A stretch of 49,539 nucleotides of DNA from Kordia sp964351775 (GCA_964351775.1 CAYGPQ010000023.1:1-49539), one strand, 5' to 3'. Positions 1 to 8,750 are shown, counted from the stretch's first letter. The notes: a model not told the origin generated them from the letters alone. A program made the numbers and translations.

Positions 1-54
1 CCATTCGATGGAAATCCAAAAGAGTTTATTAATCATTTTACGTTGAAGCGGTAA
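1..54 (+). CDS. C-terminal end of an unidentified protein (partial)
   Basis: The open frame entering at the left edge encodes the 17-residue tail PFDGNPKEFINHFTLKR and stops with TAA at 52-54. A strong hairpin terminator follows 30 bases later, which supports this as a real gene end. The tail is too short for me to assign a family. Confidence 0.6.
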   Translation, partial: PFDGNPKEFINHFTLKR

Positions 55-83
55 TAATTTAAACAGAAAACATAAATATACTA

Positions 84-118
84 AAAACCCGAAGAATAGC
101 TTTTCTTCGGGTTTTTTT
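84..118 (+). terminator. Rho-independent terminator of the left-edge gene
   Basis: AACCCGAAGAA and TTCTTCGGGTT form a near-perfect stem around a short loop and run into a stretch of seven T. It lies directly after the partial gene at the left edge. Confidence 0.85.
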
Positions 119-291
119 AATAGTATGAAACTATAATAGCTTTTATCTTTTTGTTAGTATTCACTTTTTATTTGATATGTGCAAGAGGTTGCATTTAAAC
201 ATATATAAAAACCACAGGAAAGCTTTCAAACAGTGAAATATAATTGCAAGACTGTATTAGATTTGAGTCGTTTCAAACAAAATAAGGCATA

Positions 292-318
292 AAAAAACCT
301 CGTTATGAAAACAAGGTT
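292..318 (-). terminator. Terminator of the outer-membrane protein gene
   Basis: Read on the minus strand, AACCTTGTT and AACGAGGTT pair around a short loop and are followed by seven T. It lies about 35 bases after the stop of the FadL-like gene. Confidence 0.75.
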
Positions 319-352
319 CTTTGCGGTAATAGATTAATCGGTTGTATATTGT

Positions 353-1873
353 TTATAGTTTAAACGCAACTGATAAAGTAACGTTTGAATTTATATTGTC
401 AATGTTAGCTAAACCAACTAAACCAGCTTGTAATAGTTGCGGATTTCTTGCTTGTTCGCTTCTGTCATATGCTACATCAACGGACATGCTTCCAAAGTTG
501 TATCCTAATCCTAAAGAATATCCTTCTAAATCTCCGATAGTAGTTCCGTTTTTGTATGGACTTTGCTCAAAGCGATATCCACCACGTAAACTAAATTGCT
601 TGATTCTGTATTCACCACCAAGTCTATATGAAGATGAAGCTTGTAATTGATTTTCTATATCATTATTCGCGACAATAAAATCATTTGTTGGACGTATTTT
701 AGCATGTGTATAATCTTTCAACGAGTAATCAAAACTGATCAATCCTTTCTTTCCGAATATATAGGCAAAACTTCCTGTGATGTTTCCAGGTGTAACAATT
801 CTGTGTTGTCTGTATGCGTTTATAACGTTCGGAAAAATATCTCTTCTTAATATATCAGTAGGAGCATTAGGATCTCTAAAATCCGTGCTTAAGCCTTGAA
901 TTAATTCATCATTTAAACTATACCACGTTGGAGATTGATAGGAAGCTCCTAAGCGAATATTCTTTAATTTTAAGATGGCTCCCGCTTGAAAAGAAATACC
1001 AGTTCCATAGGTGTATAATTCGTTAGAAAATTCGGCATATTGTAATCCAGAAGTAGCATCAACAGGCGTTTCGATCAACACTCTACGTTCTCTGAAATCT
1101 ACATCATGTGAATTAATATTCAAGCCTAAATATAAGTTATCTCTGTATTGGGCTGCTACGTTGAATGTGTATTTTCTATTAAAACCAGAAGTTTGTAAAA
1201 TATAGTCATGATCTGCTCCAGCGGCATAATTTGCATTAGGACTGTACGAAATATTGTCGTCTCCAGGATCATTTGGATTAATTACAAAACCTTCATATCC
1301 TAAAAATCCTTGTTGAGCTGCAAAACCAAAATCTTCTCCAAGTATTAAATATGTATCAGTGTCACTTTCACCTGGTTGTTGTGCAATTACACCCAACTCT
1401 TGACCATTTGCAAAAAATGTAAAGTAGTCTCCGATTCCACTAGATGAATTGCGTCCTGTGGCAAAAACACTGTTGTAATAATTATCATTATTCTGGACGT
1501 TTACACCTAACGATATTTTTTTCCAGTCGCTATCGCCCATATTATTAAAGACAAAAACAATTCCAGCCTGACTCAAATCAAATTCTGATTCATTTCTATT
1601 GGCAACTGTTCCAAAATAAGAAACATCATTGTCATTATTATAATTGCTTAATGAGATGGTAACCTCACTAGTTGTAAAAATAGCCGATCCTGCTGGGTTT
1701 ATAGAAAAAGCTGAGAAATCGCCTCCAAGTGCTCCAAAAGCTCCGCTCATGGCTCTAAAACGAGCCGTTCCGTTTAAATTTTCGGAAGAATACCGAACAA
1801 CATCGTTTACATCTTGGGCGTTACTTACAGACATAGTAAGCACAGCTATGAATAGTATAAATACTTTTTTCAT
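353..1873 (-). CDS. Outer-membrane transport protein, OmpP1/FadL/TodX-like
   Basis: This 506-residue protein starts with a cleavable signal peptide ending near SVSNA-Q and contains the early motif MSGAFGALGGDFSAFSINPAGSA, typical of FadL/TodX barrels (an N-terminal plug followed by beta strands). The rest is amphipathic barrel strands ending in VTLSVAFKL, a usual outer-membrane C-terminus. Members import hydrophobic compounds, and Bacteroidota members are often labelled hemin receptor without proof; the substrate is unknown here. It lies 44 bases after the low-complexity lipoprotein gene on the same strand, so the two are probably co-transcribed. Confidence 0.8.
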   Translation of the reverse strand: MKKVFILFIAVLTMSVSNAQDVNDVVRYSSENLNGTARFRAMSGAFGALGGDFSAFSINPAGSAIFTTSEVTISLSNYNNDNDVSYFGTVANRNESEFDLSQAGIVFVFNNMGDSDWKKISLGVNVQNNDNYYNSVFATGRNSSSGIGDYFTFFANGQELGVIAQQPGESDTDTYLILGEDFGFAAQQGFLGYEGFVINPNDPGDDNISYSPNANYAAGADHDYILQTSGFNRKYTFNVAAQYRDNLYLGLNINSHDVDFRERRVLIETPVDATSGLQYAEFSNELYTYGTGISFQAGAILKLKNIRLGASYQSPTWYSLNDELIQGLSTDFRDPNAPTDILRRDIFPNVINAYRQHRIVTPGNITGSFAYIFGKKGLISFDYSLKDYTHAKIRPTNDFIVANNDIENQLQASSSYRLGGEYRIKQFSLRGGYRFEQSPYKNGTTIGDLEGYSLGLGYNFGSMSVDVAYDRSEQARNPQLLQAGLVGLANIDNINSNVTLSVAFKL

Positions 1874-1917
1874 AATTTTATTTAGTATTTCTTTAGGGAT
1901 ATGTTAATGTATTATTT

Positions 1918-2922
1918 TTATCTTCCGCCTCTTCTTGAACCGCCTCTGCTAGCTCCGCTTGATCTGCTTCCGCCTGATGACCTCATAGAAGAACCTCTGC
2001 TAGATGACGACGATCTTGTACTATTAACTCGTGATCGAGAATTGCTGTTAGATCGTGTAATAGTAGAACGTACCTGGCCATTATTTCTTGTAGCTCTTGT
2101 GGTTGTGTTTCTAGTATTTCTAGTAGATCGAACATTGCTGTTGCGAGTATTTCTTGTCGATCGGACTGTATTATTTGTTCTTCTTGAAGAACGAGAGTTT
2201 GAATATCGTGTATTATTTCTATTTGCGGTTCTTGAGTAATAATTAGACCTTCTATTTGCTGTAGCTCTATTTGCGTATGTTCTTCTTCCTCTGTTGTATG
2301 CGTAGTTTCCATAAGGAGATCTCCAGTTTTGGCCATAAAAACCAGCATAACCATAAGGTCCGTAGAATCCTCCACCGTAAATACCGCAGAATCCGCCTCC
2401 GTATCCCCAATTATTCCAGCCCCAGTTATTCCAACCTAAGCCCCAGCCGTTCCAGCCCCAATTATTCCAACCCCAGTTATTCCAGCCCCATCGATTTCCC
2501 CAGAAACCTCTGTTCCACAATCCAACTCCAAAAGGAGAAAATCCTAAGCCAGTGCCAGCATATACATTAATAGTGACATCTTCAGTAGTCTGACCCCAAG
2601 CTGCATAACTTTCTGTATATCCAATAGCGTCAACATTCACTTCAGGATCAGCATAGTCTTGACTAGAATATGATTCAACGTCTGTAAAAATATCTCCGTA
2701 GCGATCTTCCGCTTCAAGTGATTTCTGTTCAAAATAGTTCTGATATGGATCATTACCAGTATTTACGACTTCAGTAGTCTGAACTCTTTCTTGATCAGAA
2801 TCATAAATACCATCATCATACGTAGCTTGTTGATAAGTACCGCATGATGTTAATGTTAAAAAAGTTATTGCTAAAACGTGTAGAACGCTTATCCTGTTTT
2901 TTAAATAGTAAATTACTCGCAT
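1918..2922 (-). CDS. Low-complexity lipoprotein (Trp/Asn/Gly-rich then Arg/Ser-rich)
   Basis: No family recognised. The 334-residue protein begins with a lipoprotein signal ending in the lipobox LTSC (Cys27). Residues 30-120 are acidic. Residues 130-200 are repeats of the type WGWNNWGWNNWG plus Gly/Tyr-rich sequence. Residues 210-334 are dominated by Arg, Ser, Asn and Thr and are very basic. The C-terminal part should be disordered and could bind polyanions such as nucleic acid or anionic polysaccharide, which is inference. It is upstream of the FadL-like gene in a probable operon. The minus-strand -7 element is TATTTTTG at 2951-2958. Confidence 0.7.
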   Translation of the reverse strand: MRVIYYLKNRISVLHVLAITFLTLTSCGTYQQATYDDGIYDSDQERVQTTEVVNTGNDPYQNYFEQKSLEAEDRYGDIFTDVESYSSQDYADPEVNVDAIGYTESYAAWGQTTEDVTINVYAGTGLGFSPFGVGLWNRGFWGNRWGWNNWGWNNWGWNGWGLGWNNWGWNNWGYGGGFCGIYGGGFYGPYGYAGFYGQNWRSPYGNYAYNRGRRTYANRATANRRSNYYSRTANRNNTRYSNSRSSRRTNNTVRSTRNTRNSNVRSTRNTRNTTTRATRNNGQVRSTITRSNSNSRSRVNSTRSSSSSRGSSMRSSGGSRSSGASRGGSRRGGR

Positions 2923-2940
2923 ATCTCCTTAAATTAATTG

Positions 2941-2968
2941 TTGAACAATACAAAAATAGTTAGTTTTG
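2941..2968 (+). promoter_or_regulatory. Promoter of proS
   Basis: TTG at 2941-2943 and TAGTTTTG at 2961-2968 are separated by 17 bases, matching the Bacteroidota sigma-ABfr consensus TTG-N17..20-TAnnTTTG. The proS start codon follows 54 bases later. Confidence 0.6.
2951..2958 (-). promoter_or_regulatory. -7 element of the lipoprotein/FadL-like operon
   Basis: The minus strand reads TATTTTTG, an exact TAnnTTTG match 28 bases before the lipoprotein start. I see no clear TTG at the expected upstream distance. It overlaps the proS promoter on the other strand, so the two divergent promoters may interfere. Confidence 0.45.
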
Positions 2969-3022
2969 TCGAAACTATTTTATATTTAACATATTCACAA
3001 TATTTGTGCCAAACTACTAAGA

Positions 3023-4501
3023 ATGAGCAAGAAATTAACAAAGAGAAGTGACGATTACTCAAAATGGTATAACGAGTTGGTTGTAAAGGCTGATTTAGCT
3101 GAGAATTCAGCGGTTAGAGGTTGTATGGTAATCAAGCCATATGGTTATGCAATTTGGGAAAAAATGCAAGCACAATTAGATAAAATGTTTAAAGAAACTG
3201 GGCATGAAAATGCGTATTTTCCATTATTTGTACCCAAGAGCCTCTTTGAAGCCGAAGAAAAGAACGCGGAAGGCTTTGCAAAAGAGTGCGCAGTAGTGAC
3301 ACATTATAGATTAAAATCAGATCCAGATAATGAAGGAAAACTGATTGTTGATCCAAATGCAAAATTAGAAGAAGAGCTTATTGTGCGTCCAACAAGTGAA
3401 GCAATTATTTGGAATACCTATAAAAATTGGGTTCAGTCTTATCGAGATTTACCAATATTAATCAATCAATGGGCAAATGTAGTTCGTTGGGAAATGCGTA
3501 CGCGTTTATTTTTAAGAACAGCTGAGTTTTTATGGCAAGAAGGGCACACGGCACATGCAACAGAAAGTGAAGCAGTTACAGAATCATTGCTAATGCAAAA
3601 AGTATATGCTGAATTTGCAGAGGATTTCATGGCAATGCCCGTAGTAAAAGGAGCAAAATCTGAAAGTGAACGCTTTGCAGGTGCTATAGAAACATATACT
3701 ATTGAAGCGCTAATGCAAGATGGAAAAGCGTTACAAGCAGGAACGTCGCATTTTTTAGGACAAAACTTTGCAAAAGCTTTTGATGTAAAATATGTAACCA
3801 AAGAAGGAAAACAGGAATTGGTTTGGGCAACTTCTTGGGGTGTTTCTACACGATTAATAGGTGGATTAATCATGACACATAGTGATGATGCTGGATTAGT
3901 ATTGCCACCAAAGTTAGCGCCAATACAAGTTGTATTTGTACCGATATACAAAAATGAAGAACAATTTGAAGCAATTGCAGAAAAAGTAACTGAAATAGCG
4001 GATCAATTAAAAGCAAAAGGTGTTTCTATTAAATTTGACAAAAGAGATACTTTACGTCCAGGAGCTAAATTTGCAGAATGGGAACTAAAAGGAGTTCCAT
4101 TGCGAATTGCAATGGGTGCTCGCGATTTAGAAAATGGCACACTTGAAATTGCTCGTAGAGATACATTTGAAAAGCAGTCGGTAGCACAAGAAGAAGCTGT
4201 AGATACAGTTATAAGCCTTTTAGAGGCGATTCAAGAAGAATTGTTTAGCAAAGCTAAGAATTACAGAGAAGCACACACTACGGTCGTTGATACATTTGAA
4301 GAATTTAAAGACGTAATAGAAAACAAAGGAGGTTTTGTGTATGCACATTGGGACGGTACCGAAGCAACAGAAAATAAAATAAAAGAATTAACAAAAGCAA
4401 CAATTCGTTGTATTCCTTTAGATGCTTTGGAAGAAGAAGGAAAATGTGTATATTCGGGGCAGCAATCTAGTAAAAGAGTGCTATTCGCTAAGGCGTACTA
4501 A
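3023..4501 (+). CDS. proS: Prolyl-tRNA synthetase (type 3, archaeal/eukaryal-like)
   Basis: Charges tRNA-Pro with proline in the cytoplasm. The 492-residue length, the N-terminal KLTKRSDDYSKWYNELV, and a C-terminal extension without the bacterial editing insert identify the short ProRS3 form. Visible class II features are RPTSE at 122-126, motif 2 RTAEFLWQEGHTAH at 165-178, TSHFLGQNF at 241-249 and the motif 3 region around 277-300. An anticodon-binding domain follows (about 300-400) and a C-terminal domain ending in KRVLFAKAY. This form is usual in Bacteroidota. The gene has its own promoter. Confidence 0.95.
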   Translation: MSKKLTKRSDDYSKWYNELVVKADLAENSAVRGCMVIKPYGYAIWEKMQAQLDKMFKETGHENAYFPLFVPKSLFEAEEKNAEGFAKECAVVTHYRLKSDPDNEGKLIVDPNAKLEEELIVRPTSEAIIWNTYKNWVQSYRDLPILINQWANVVRWEMRTRLFLRTAEFLWQEGHTAHATESEAVTESLLMQKVYAEFAEDFMAMPVVKGAKSESERFAGAIETYTIEALMQDGKALQAGTSHFLGQNFAKAFDVKYVTKEGKQELVWATSWGVSTRLIGGLIMTHSDDAGLVLPPKLAPIQVVFVPIYKNEEQFEAIAEKVTEIADQLKAKGVSIKFDKRDTLRPGAKFAEWELKGVPLRIAMGARDLENGTLEIARRDTFEKQSVAQEEAVDTVISLLEAIQEELFSKAKNYREAHTTVVDTFEEFKDVIENKGGFVYAHWDGTEATENKIKELTKATIRCIPLDALEEEGKCVYSGQQSSKRVLFAKAY

Positions 4502-4528
4502 AAAAACTAAAAAAACTTTTAAAAATAG

Positions 4529-4558
4529 TTGGAGCATATAAAAATAATTGTATTTTTG
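4529..4558 (+). promoter_or_regulatory. Promoter of tRNA-Glu and rpsT
   Basis: TTG at 4529-4531, 19 bases, then TATTTTTG at 4551-4558: an exact Bacteroidota promoter placed 20 bases before the mature tRNA 5' end. Confidence 0.8.
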
Positions 4559-4578
4559 CATCCGCTAATAGAAATAAT

Positions 4579-4650
4579 GGCCCGTTCGTCTAGGGGTTAG
4601 GACGCCAGGTTTTCATCCTGGTAACAGGGGTTCGAATCCCCTACGGGCTA
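4579..4650 (+). tRNA. tRNA-Glu (anticodon TTC)
   Basis: The 72-nt sequence folds as a cloverleaf. The acceptor strand GGCCCGT pairs with ACGGGCT (including a terminal G-U pair). The anticodon stem CCAGG/CCTGG encloses the loop TTTTCAT, giving anticodon TTC. The T arm is GGGGT-TCGAATC-CCCT(A) in approximate form. CCA is not encoded. It is probably co-transcribed with rpsT 40 bases downstream. Confidence 0.95.
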
Positions 4651-4689
4651 CGAAACATTAAGTTTTAAAAAGTTAATTAAGAAAAGAAA

Positions 4690-4941
4690 ATGGCAAATCA
4701 CAAGTCAGCATTAAAGAGAATTAGAAGTAACGAGACAAAACGTCTAAGAAATAGATATCAGCACAAAACTACTCGTAATGCTATTAAGAAATTAAAAAGT
4801 ATTACAGAGAAGAAAGAAGCTGAGGCTCTATTCACTAATGTAGTATCTATGATTGATAAGTTGGCAAAGCGTAATATTATCCATGATAATAAAGCGGCTA
4901 ACTTAAAATCTCAGCTTGCTAAGCACGTAAGTACTTTATAA
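4690..4941 (+). CDS. rpsT: 30S ribosomal protein S20
   Basis: The 83-residue, very basic, all-helical protein starts MANHKSALKRIRSNETKRLRN and contains the S20 core NRYQHKTTRNAIKKLK. S20 binds 16S rRNA in the small subunit body. It sits 40 bases after tRNA-Glu with no separate promoter visible and is followed by a strong terminator, so tRNA-Glu and rpsT look like one transcription unit. Confidence 0.97.
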   Translation: MANHKSALKRIRSNETKRLRNRYQHKTTRNAIKKLKSITEKKEAEALFTNVVSMIDKLAKRNIIHDNKAANLKSQLAKHVSTL

Positions 4942-4968
4942 TAAAGTAATACTTACTCAAAAATACGT

Positions 4969-4995
4969 AACTCCAACTCAGTTGGAGTTTTTTTT
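4969..4995 (+). terminator. Terminator of rpsT
   Basis: AACTCCAAC and GTTGGAGTT pair around TCA and continue into a run of eight or more T. Confidence 0.92.
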
Positions 4996-5029
4996 ATGGT
5001 TAATTTTATATCAAAAAATGCCACAAATA

Positions 5030-5067
5030 AAAAAGCTGCTTACAATTTATTTAGTAAGCAGCTTTTT
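5030..5067 (-). terminator. Terminator of rho (symmetric)
   Basis: AAAAAGCTGCTTAC and GTAAGCAGCTTTTT form a 14-bp stem around an AT-rich loop, just after the rho stop on the minus strand. A/T tracts on both sides let it work in either direction. Confidence 0.85.
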
Positions 5068-5090
5068 GTATGTTGAATATTCTATAATTC

Positions 5091-6839
5091 CTAAGCGTTC
5101 ATAGAAATTAAGAACTCGTCGTTATTTCTTGTTTGTTTAATACGTTGATTAATGAATTCCATTGCTTCTACAGGATTCATATCAGCTAAATACTTACGTA
5201 ATACCCACATGCGTTGAATCGTATTATCATCTAACAATAAGTCATCTCTACGTGTACTTGAAGAAGTAAGATCGATAGCAGGGAAAATTCTACGGTTAGA
5301 AATCTTACGATCCAACTGTAATTCCATATTACCAGTTCCTTTAAATTCTTCAAAAATTACTTCATCCATCTTAGAACCCGTTTCTGTCAATGCCGTTGCA
5401 ATGATCGATAATGATCCACCACCTTCAATATTTCTAGCAGCTCCAAAGAAACGTTTTGGTTTGTGTAACGCATTTGCATCCACACCACCACTCAATATCT
5501 TTCCAGAAGCTGGTTGCACTGTATTATAAGCTCTTGCAAGTCTGGTGATAGAATCTAATAAGATCACTACGTCATGACCGCATTCTACCAAACGCTTTGC
5601 TTTTTCTAAAACAATATTTGCCACTTTTACATGATCTGTCGCTTCTTTGTCAAAAGTAGAAGCAATCACTTCACCTTTCACATTACGTTGCATATCTGTA
5701 ACTTCCTCAGGACGTTCATCAATTAGTAATACAATTTGATACACTTCAGGGTGATTTGCAGCAATTGCATTTGCAACATCTTTCAACAACATTGTTTTTC
5801 CTGTCTTTGGTTGCGAAACAATCATTCCTCTTTGCCCTTTTCCAATAGGAGAAAATAAGTCCATGATTCGCGTAGAAATGGTACTCTGACGATCTGCCAA
5901 ATTAAACTTCTCTGTAGGGAATAATGGTGTCAAATGCTCAAAAGCAACTCTATCTCTCACTACTTGTGGATCCAACCCGTTAATCTTACTTACTTTAATT
6001 AAAGGAAAATATTTTTCACCTTCTTTCGGGGGTCTTACAATTCCTAAAACAGTATCTCCAGTTTTCAATCCGAATAAGCGAATTTGAGATTGCGATACAT
6101 AAATATCATCTGGTGATGATAAATAATTATAATCAGATGATCTCAAAAAGCCATATCCATCTTGCATAATATCTAAAACACCTTCACTTTCAATAATTCC
6201 GTCAAACTCAAAATCTGGTTCGCGGTAACGATTCCGTTGATCTTTATTTCCGTTATTCTTGCTAGAATGCTCCTTTTTAGGATGTTTTGTATTTTGTTGC
6301 GAATGCTCTTTTTTAGGATGCTTCGTATTTTGCTGAGAAGTATCTTTCTTATGGTTGTGTTGCGGTTTTGTATTGGTATCCGACGGATCATTTCCTGATT
6401 TCTTTGGATCATCTTTCCGTATTTGAGAAGGAGTGTTCTTTTGATTGCTATCAGGTGTTTTATGAATCGGTTTATTTTGTTTTGGTGCTGGCACTCTTGG
6501 CTTTTCTACCACCTTAGGTTCAACTTGTTTTTTTGATACAAAAGGTTTTACAGTAGTAGGTTGTTGAGTAGAAGATTGCGGTGTAGAAGGCGGTTTTTCA
6601 TTTCGTTCATTTGGCTCTCTCTTAATGCGTCTTCTTTTGGAATTCGAATCTTCTTCGATAGTTTTCGATTCCGCTTTTGTAATAGGCGCTACTGATTCAG
6701 GATTTATAGCTTGGTGATCTAATATTTTATAAATTAAATCTAGTTTTTTTAAAGTCCTGTACTTTGGAACAGCTAAAGTCTTGGCTATTTCTTGTAATTC
6801 GGGAAGTTTTCTGGTTTTTAATTCTGAAATTTCTAACAT
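5091..6839 (-). CDS. rho: Transcription termination factor Rho with long disordered insert
   Basis: Hexameric RNA-dependent ATPase that ends transcription. Domains of the 582-residue protein: Rho_N helical domain 1-43, a polar disordered insert about 45-210 rich in Lys, Gln, Asn, Pro and Ser, the RNA-binding S1-like domain about 212-290, and the ATPase core about 300-582. Walker A is SQPKTGKT near 342-349, and Walker B is DVVILLDSITR. The insert contains a perfect tandem duplication of SQQNTKHPKKEH at residues 168-191. Such inserts are characteristic of Bacteroidota Rho, and in Bacteroides the insert has been reported to drive phase separation (established knowledge). Confidence 0.96.
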   Translation of the reverse strand: MLEISELKTRKLPELQEIAKTLAVPKYRTLKKLDLIYKILDHQAINPESVAPITKAESKTIEEDSNSKRRRIKREPNERNEKPPSTPQSSTQQPTTVKPFVSKKQVEPKVVEKPRVPAPKQNKPIHKTPDSNQKNTPSQIRKDDPKKSGNDPSDTNTKPQHNHKKDTSQQNTKHPKKEHSQQNTKHPKKEHSSKNNGNKDQRNRYREPDFEFDGIIESEGVLDIMQDGYGFLRSSDYNYLSSPDDIYVSQSQIRLFGLKTGDTVLGIVRPPKEGEKYFPLIKVSKINGLDPQVVRDRVAFEHLTPLFPTEKFNLADRQSTISTRIMDLFSPIGKGQRGMIVSQPKTGKTMLLKDVANAIAANHPEVYQIVLLIDERPEEVTDMQRNVKGEVIASTFDKEATDHVKVANIVLEKAKRLVECGHDVVILLDSITRLARAYNTVQPASGKILSGGVDANALHKPKRFFGAARNIEGGGSLSIIATALTETGSKMDEVIFEEFKGTGNMELQLDRKISNRRIFPAIDLTSSSTRRDDLLLDDNTIQRMWVLRKYLADMNPVEAMEFINQRIKQTRNNDEFLISMNA

Positions 6840-7018
6840 TTATTTCTTATAATGAATTGTTTTTTTTGAAAAGGAGTGATAAAGTACTCGTCTGAAGTGT
6901 GTAAATCTATTAGTAACAATAGATTATGAATTGTCTATGCAATAATACAAATTTATTTTAATAAACAAAATAGTATTTTATGAAAAGAACTATTATTTTT
7001 GTGTTCCAATTTTAAGGT

Positions 7019-7429
7019 ATGATTCAAAGAATACAAAGTATTTACATGTTATTAGTTGCGGCAATTGCTGGTGGTCTAACATTTGTTTTTAGTTTGTATA
7101 CAACTATTGAAGGGGTAGAAATTTTTGCTAAAGACGATCCATTATATATAGGTTTGTTTATGGCATCGGCAATTTTAGCCTTTATCACTATCTTTTTATT
7201 CAAAAATAGAAAATTACAATTTGTGTTGAATCGTTTCAACATCATATTTAACCTTATTTTATTAGGGATATTTATATATCGAATGCTAACGTTATCTGGA
7301 GAGACAGAAGTCTCGGAGAAAGGTATTGGGATCATTATTCCGATTATTTCTATCGTTTTATTAGTGCTCGCAAACCGAGCAATTAAGAAGGATGAAGATC
7401 TTGTAAAATCTGTAGATCGATTACGATAA
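7019..7429 (+). CDS. DUF4293 family membrane protein
   Basis: The 136-residue protein has four hydrophobic segments (about 8-28, 44-62, 70-88, 103-121) and the N-terminal MIQRIQSIYMLLVAAIAGG usual for DUF4293. Function is unknown. The family commonly lies next to rho in Bacteroidota, as here where it is divergent from it. A -7-like TATTTTTG occurs at 6994-7001, without a clear TTG. A terminator follows at 7460. Confidence 0.8.
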   Translation: MIQRIQSIYMLLVAAIAGGLTFVFSLYTTIEGVEIFAKDDPLYIGLFMASAILAFITIFLFKNRKLQFVLNRFNIIFNLILLGIFIYRMLTLSGETEVSEKGIGIIIPIISIVLLVLANRAIKKDEDLVKSVDRLR

Positions 7430-7459
7430 ACCTAACATCTTAGTAATATTAGTGCGTTA

Positions 7460-7494
7460 AAAACTCCAAAGTCAAAAGCTTTGGAGTTTTTTTT
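7460..7494 (+). terminator. Terminator of the DUF4293 gene
   Basis: AAACTCCAAAG and CTTTGGAGTTT pair around a short loop and continue into eight T. Confidence 0.88.
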
Positions 7495-7508
7495 AGTGAA
7501 ACTCAATG

Positions 7509-7723
7509 TTGAAAAGCCTGAAAGGCGAATTCAACATTGTAAGTTGAACTAATGCCGCTGTACAGCGGTATCTGAAGTCTATATTTACCTAATTTGAAAA
7601 GCCTGAAAGGCGAATTCAACATTGTAAGTTGAACTAATGCCGCTGTACAGCGGTATCTGAAGTCTATATTTACCTAATTTGAAAAGCCTGAAAGGCGAAT
7701 TCAACATTGTAAGTTGAACTAAT
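7509..7723. repeat. 85-bp tandem repeat with internal palindromes, 2.5 copies
   Basis: Units begin at 7511, 7596 and 7681 with GAAAAGCCTGAAAGGCG. The first two are identical as far as I can read, and the third stops matching after about 43 bases at 7723. Each full unit holds three inverted repeats: GCC-tgaaa-GGC, TTCAAC-N7-GTTGAA, and the perfect palindrome CCGCTGTACAGCGG. The array sits 3' of the DUF4293 terminator. A diverged copy is at 37083-37153. Confidence 0.9.
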
Positions 7724-7873
7724 CCTGCAGCATAGCGAGATTTACATGTTTTTAATCTAAAAATAATGAATCAAGTAAAAATACGGGAATCTAAAAACCA
7801 AAAATAGTACGCTAAAAACCAAAAAAATACGGTAGTAAGTTTACATTATTAATAACCTAAACATATTTTAATC
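7724..7873. other. Non-coding leader region before the GH18-like gene
   Basis: AT-rich sequence without a gene. It contains the direct repeat CTAAAAACCAAAAA at 7791 and 7812 (21 bases apart) and no exact TTG/TAnnTTTG promoter. TAAGTTTA near 7836 is a 7-of-8 match to a -7 element. Confidence 0.4.
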
Positions 7874-8728
7874 ATGAAACTTACAGCATCAATTTATGGC
7901 GGAGGGCCTTTTTATCCAGGGCCAAGCTCAGCATTACCAACTATAAATCAAACAGGCTTCACAACCGTAGTTTGTTGGGCAGTTCACGTAAAATCTAATG
8001 GCGATTTAGTATACAATAATACGCCTATAGTTTCCAACGGTACATACATCGGAGATCCTTCTTGGGGCGCAATGCTTGAAAATGCAAAACACTATGGAAG
8101 TGTAAATAGAATATTATTCTCTATCGGAGGTTGGCAAACACAAGATTTTTACCATATCATGAGCTTGATTCAAAAAGAAGGAACATCACCATCAAGTATT
8201 TTATATAAAAACTTTGAAGCATTATTAAGAGAAATTCCAGCCATTGATGGGATTGATTATGATGATGAAGGAAACTATGATCAAAATACAATTGTACAAT
8301 TGAGCCAAATGCTTTCAAGTATTGGATATAAAGAAGTTACCTTTTGTCCGTATACAAATAGTTCTTTTTGGATTAATTGTTTAACTGCTTTAGAACAAAC
8401 AAATCCAGGATTGGTAACAGGTTTTAACTTACAATGTTATGCTGGCGGTTCATCAAATTTAAACAATGTACAACAATGGTGGATTGATCCATTACAAAAA
8501 GCAATGCCAAGTGGATTTGATGCAGCAGCATTTATAAATCCAGGACTTTGGTGTAAAAATGGTACTGGTTGCACACAAGGAATGGACGCGAGTACGATTC
8601 AAAATTATTTTTCAGGTTGGAAAAATGACGGAATTACAGGAGGATTTATTTGGCTATATGACGATATTGAAAAATGTGGCAATGATCCTAGATCTTATGC
8701 AGACGCCATTTTAAATGGATTAAGTTGA
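7874..8728 (+). CDS. GH18 chitinase-like protein without signal peptide
   Basis: The 284-residue protein carries both GH18 signatures: SIGGW at 83-87 (SxGG strand) and DGIDYDDE at 125-132, an exact DxxDxDxE motif with E132 as the expected acid. The C-terminal GGFIWLYDDIE fits the last barrel strand. GH18 enzymes cut chitin or related N-acetylglucosamine glycans, and some members are only lectins. There is no signal peptide, so it is either cytoplasmic or released by another route. It starts the cluster with the DUF2589-type genes. Substrate and activity are inference. Confidence 0.75.
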   Translation: MKLTASIYGGGPFYPGPSSALPTINQTGFTTVVCWAVHVKSNGDLVYNNTPIVSNGTYIGDPSWGAMLENAKHYGSVNRILFSIGGWQTQDFYHIMSLIQKEGTSPSSILYKNFEALLREIPAIDGIDYDDEGNYDQNTIVQLSQMLSSIGYKEVTFCPYTNSSFWINCLTALEQTNPGLVTGFNLQCYAGGSSNLNNVQQWWIDPLQKAMPSGFDAAAFINPGLWCKNGTGCTQGMDASTIQNYFSGWKNDGITGGFIWLYDDIEKCGNDPRSYADAILNGLS

Positions 8729-8750
8729 AAAATACTGCATATTGTACGAC

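Noticed and set aside
1901..2239. 112-residue plus-strand ORF over the low-complexity lipoprotein
   Set aside because: A Leu/Asp/Arg-rich translation produced by reading the basic Arg/Ser-rich tail in reverse; no start context or family.
3466..3951. 161-residue minus-strand ORF inside proS
   Set aside because: It lies fully within a strongly supported synthetase gene on the other strand and its translation resembles no protein; it is a shadow of coding bias.
4579..4650. Integration (att) site at the tRNA-Glu gene
   Set aside because: No integrase gene and no repeated tRNA 3' fragment is seen downstream; rpsT follows directly.
7509..7723. CRISPR-like array
   Set aside because: Only 2.5 copies, no unique spacers between repeats (units abut), and no cas genes. 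It is a simple tandem repeat.
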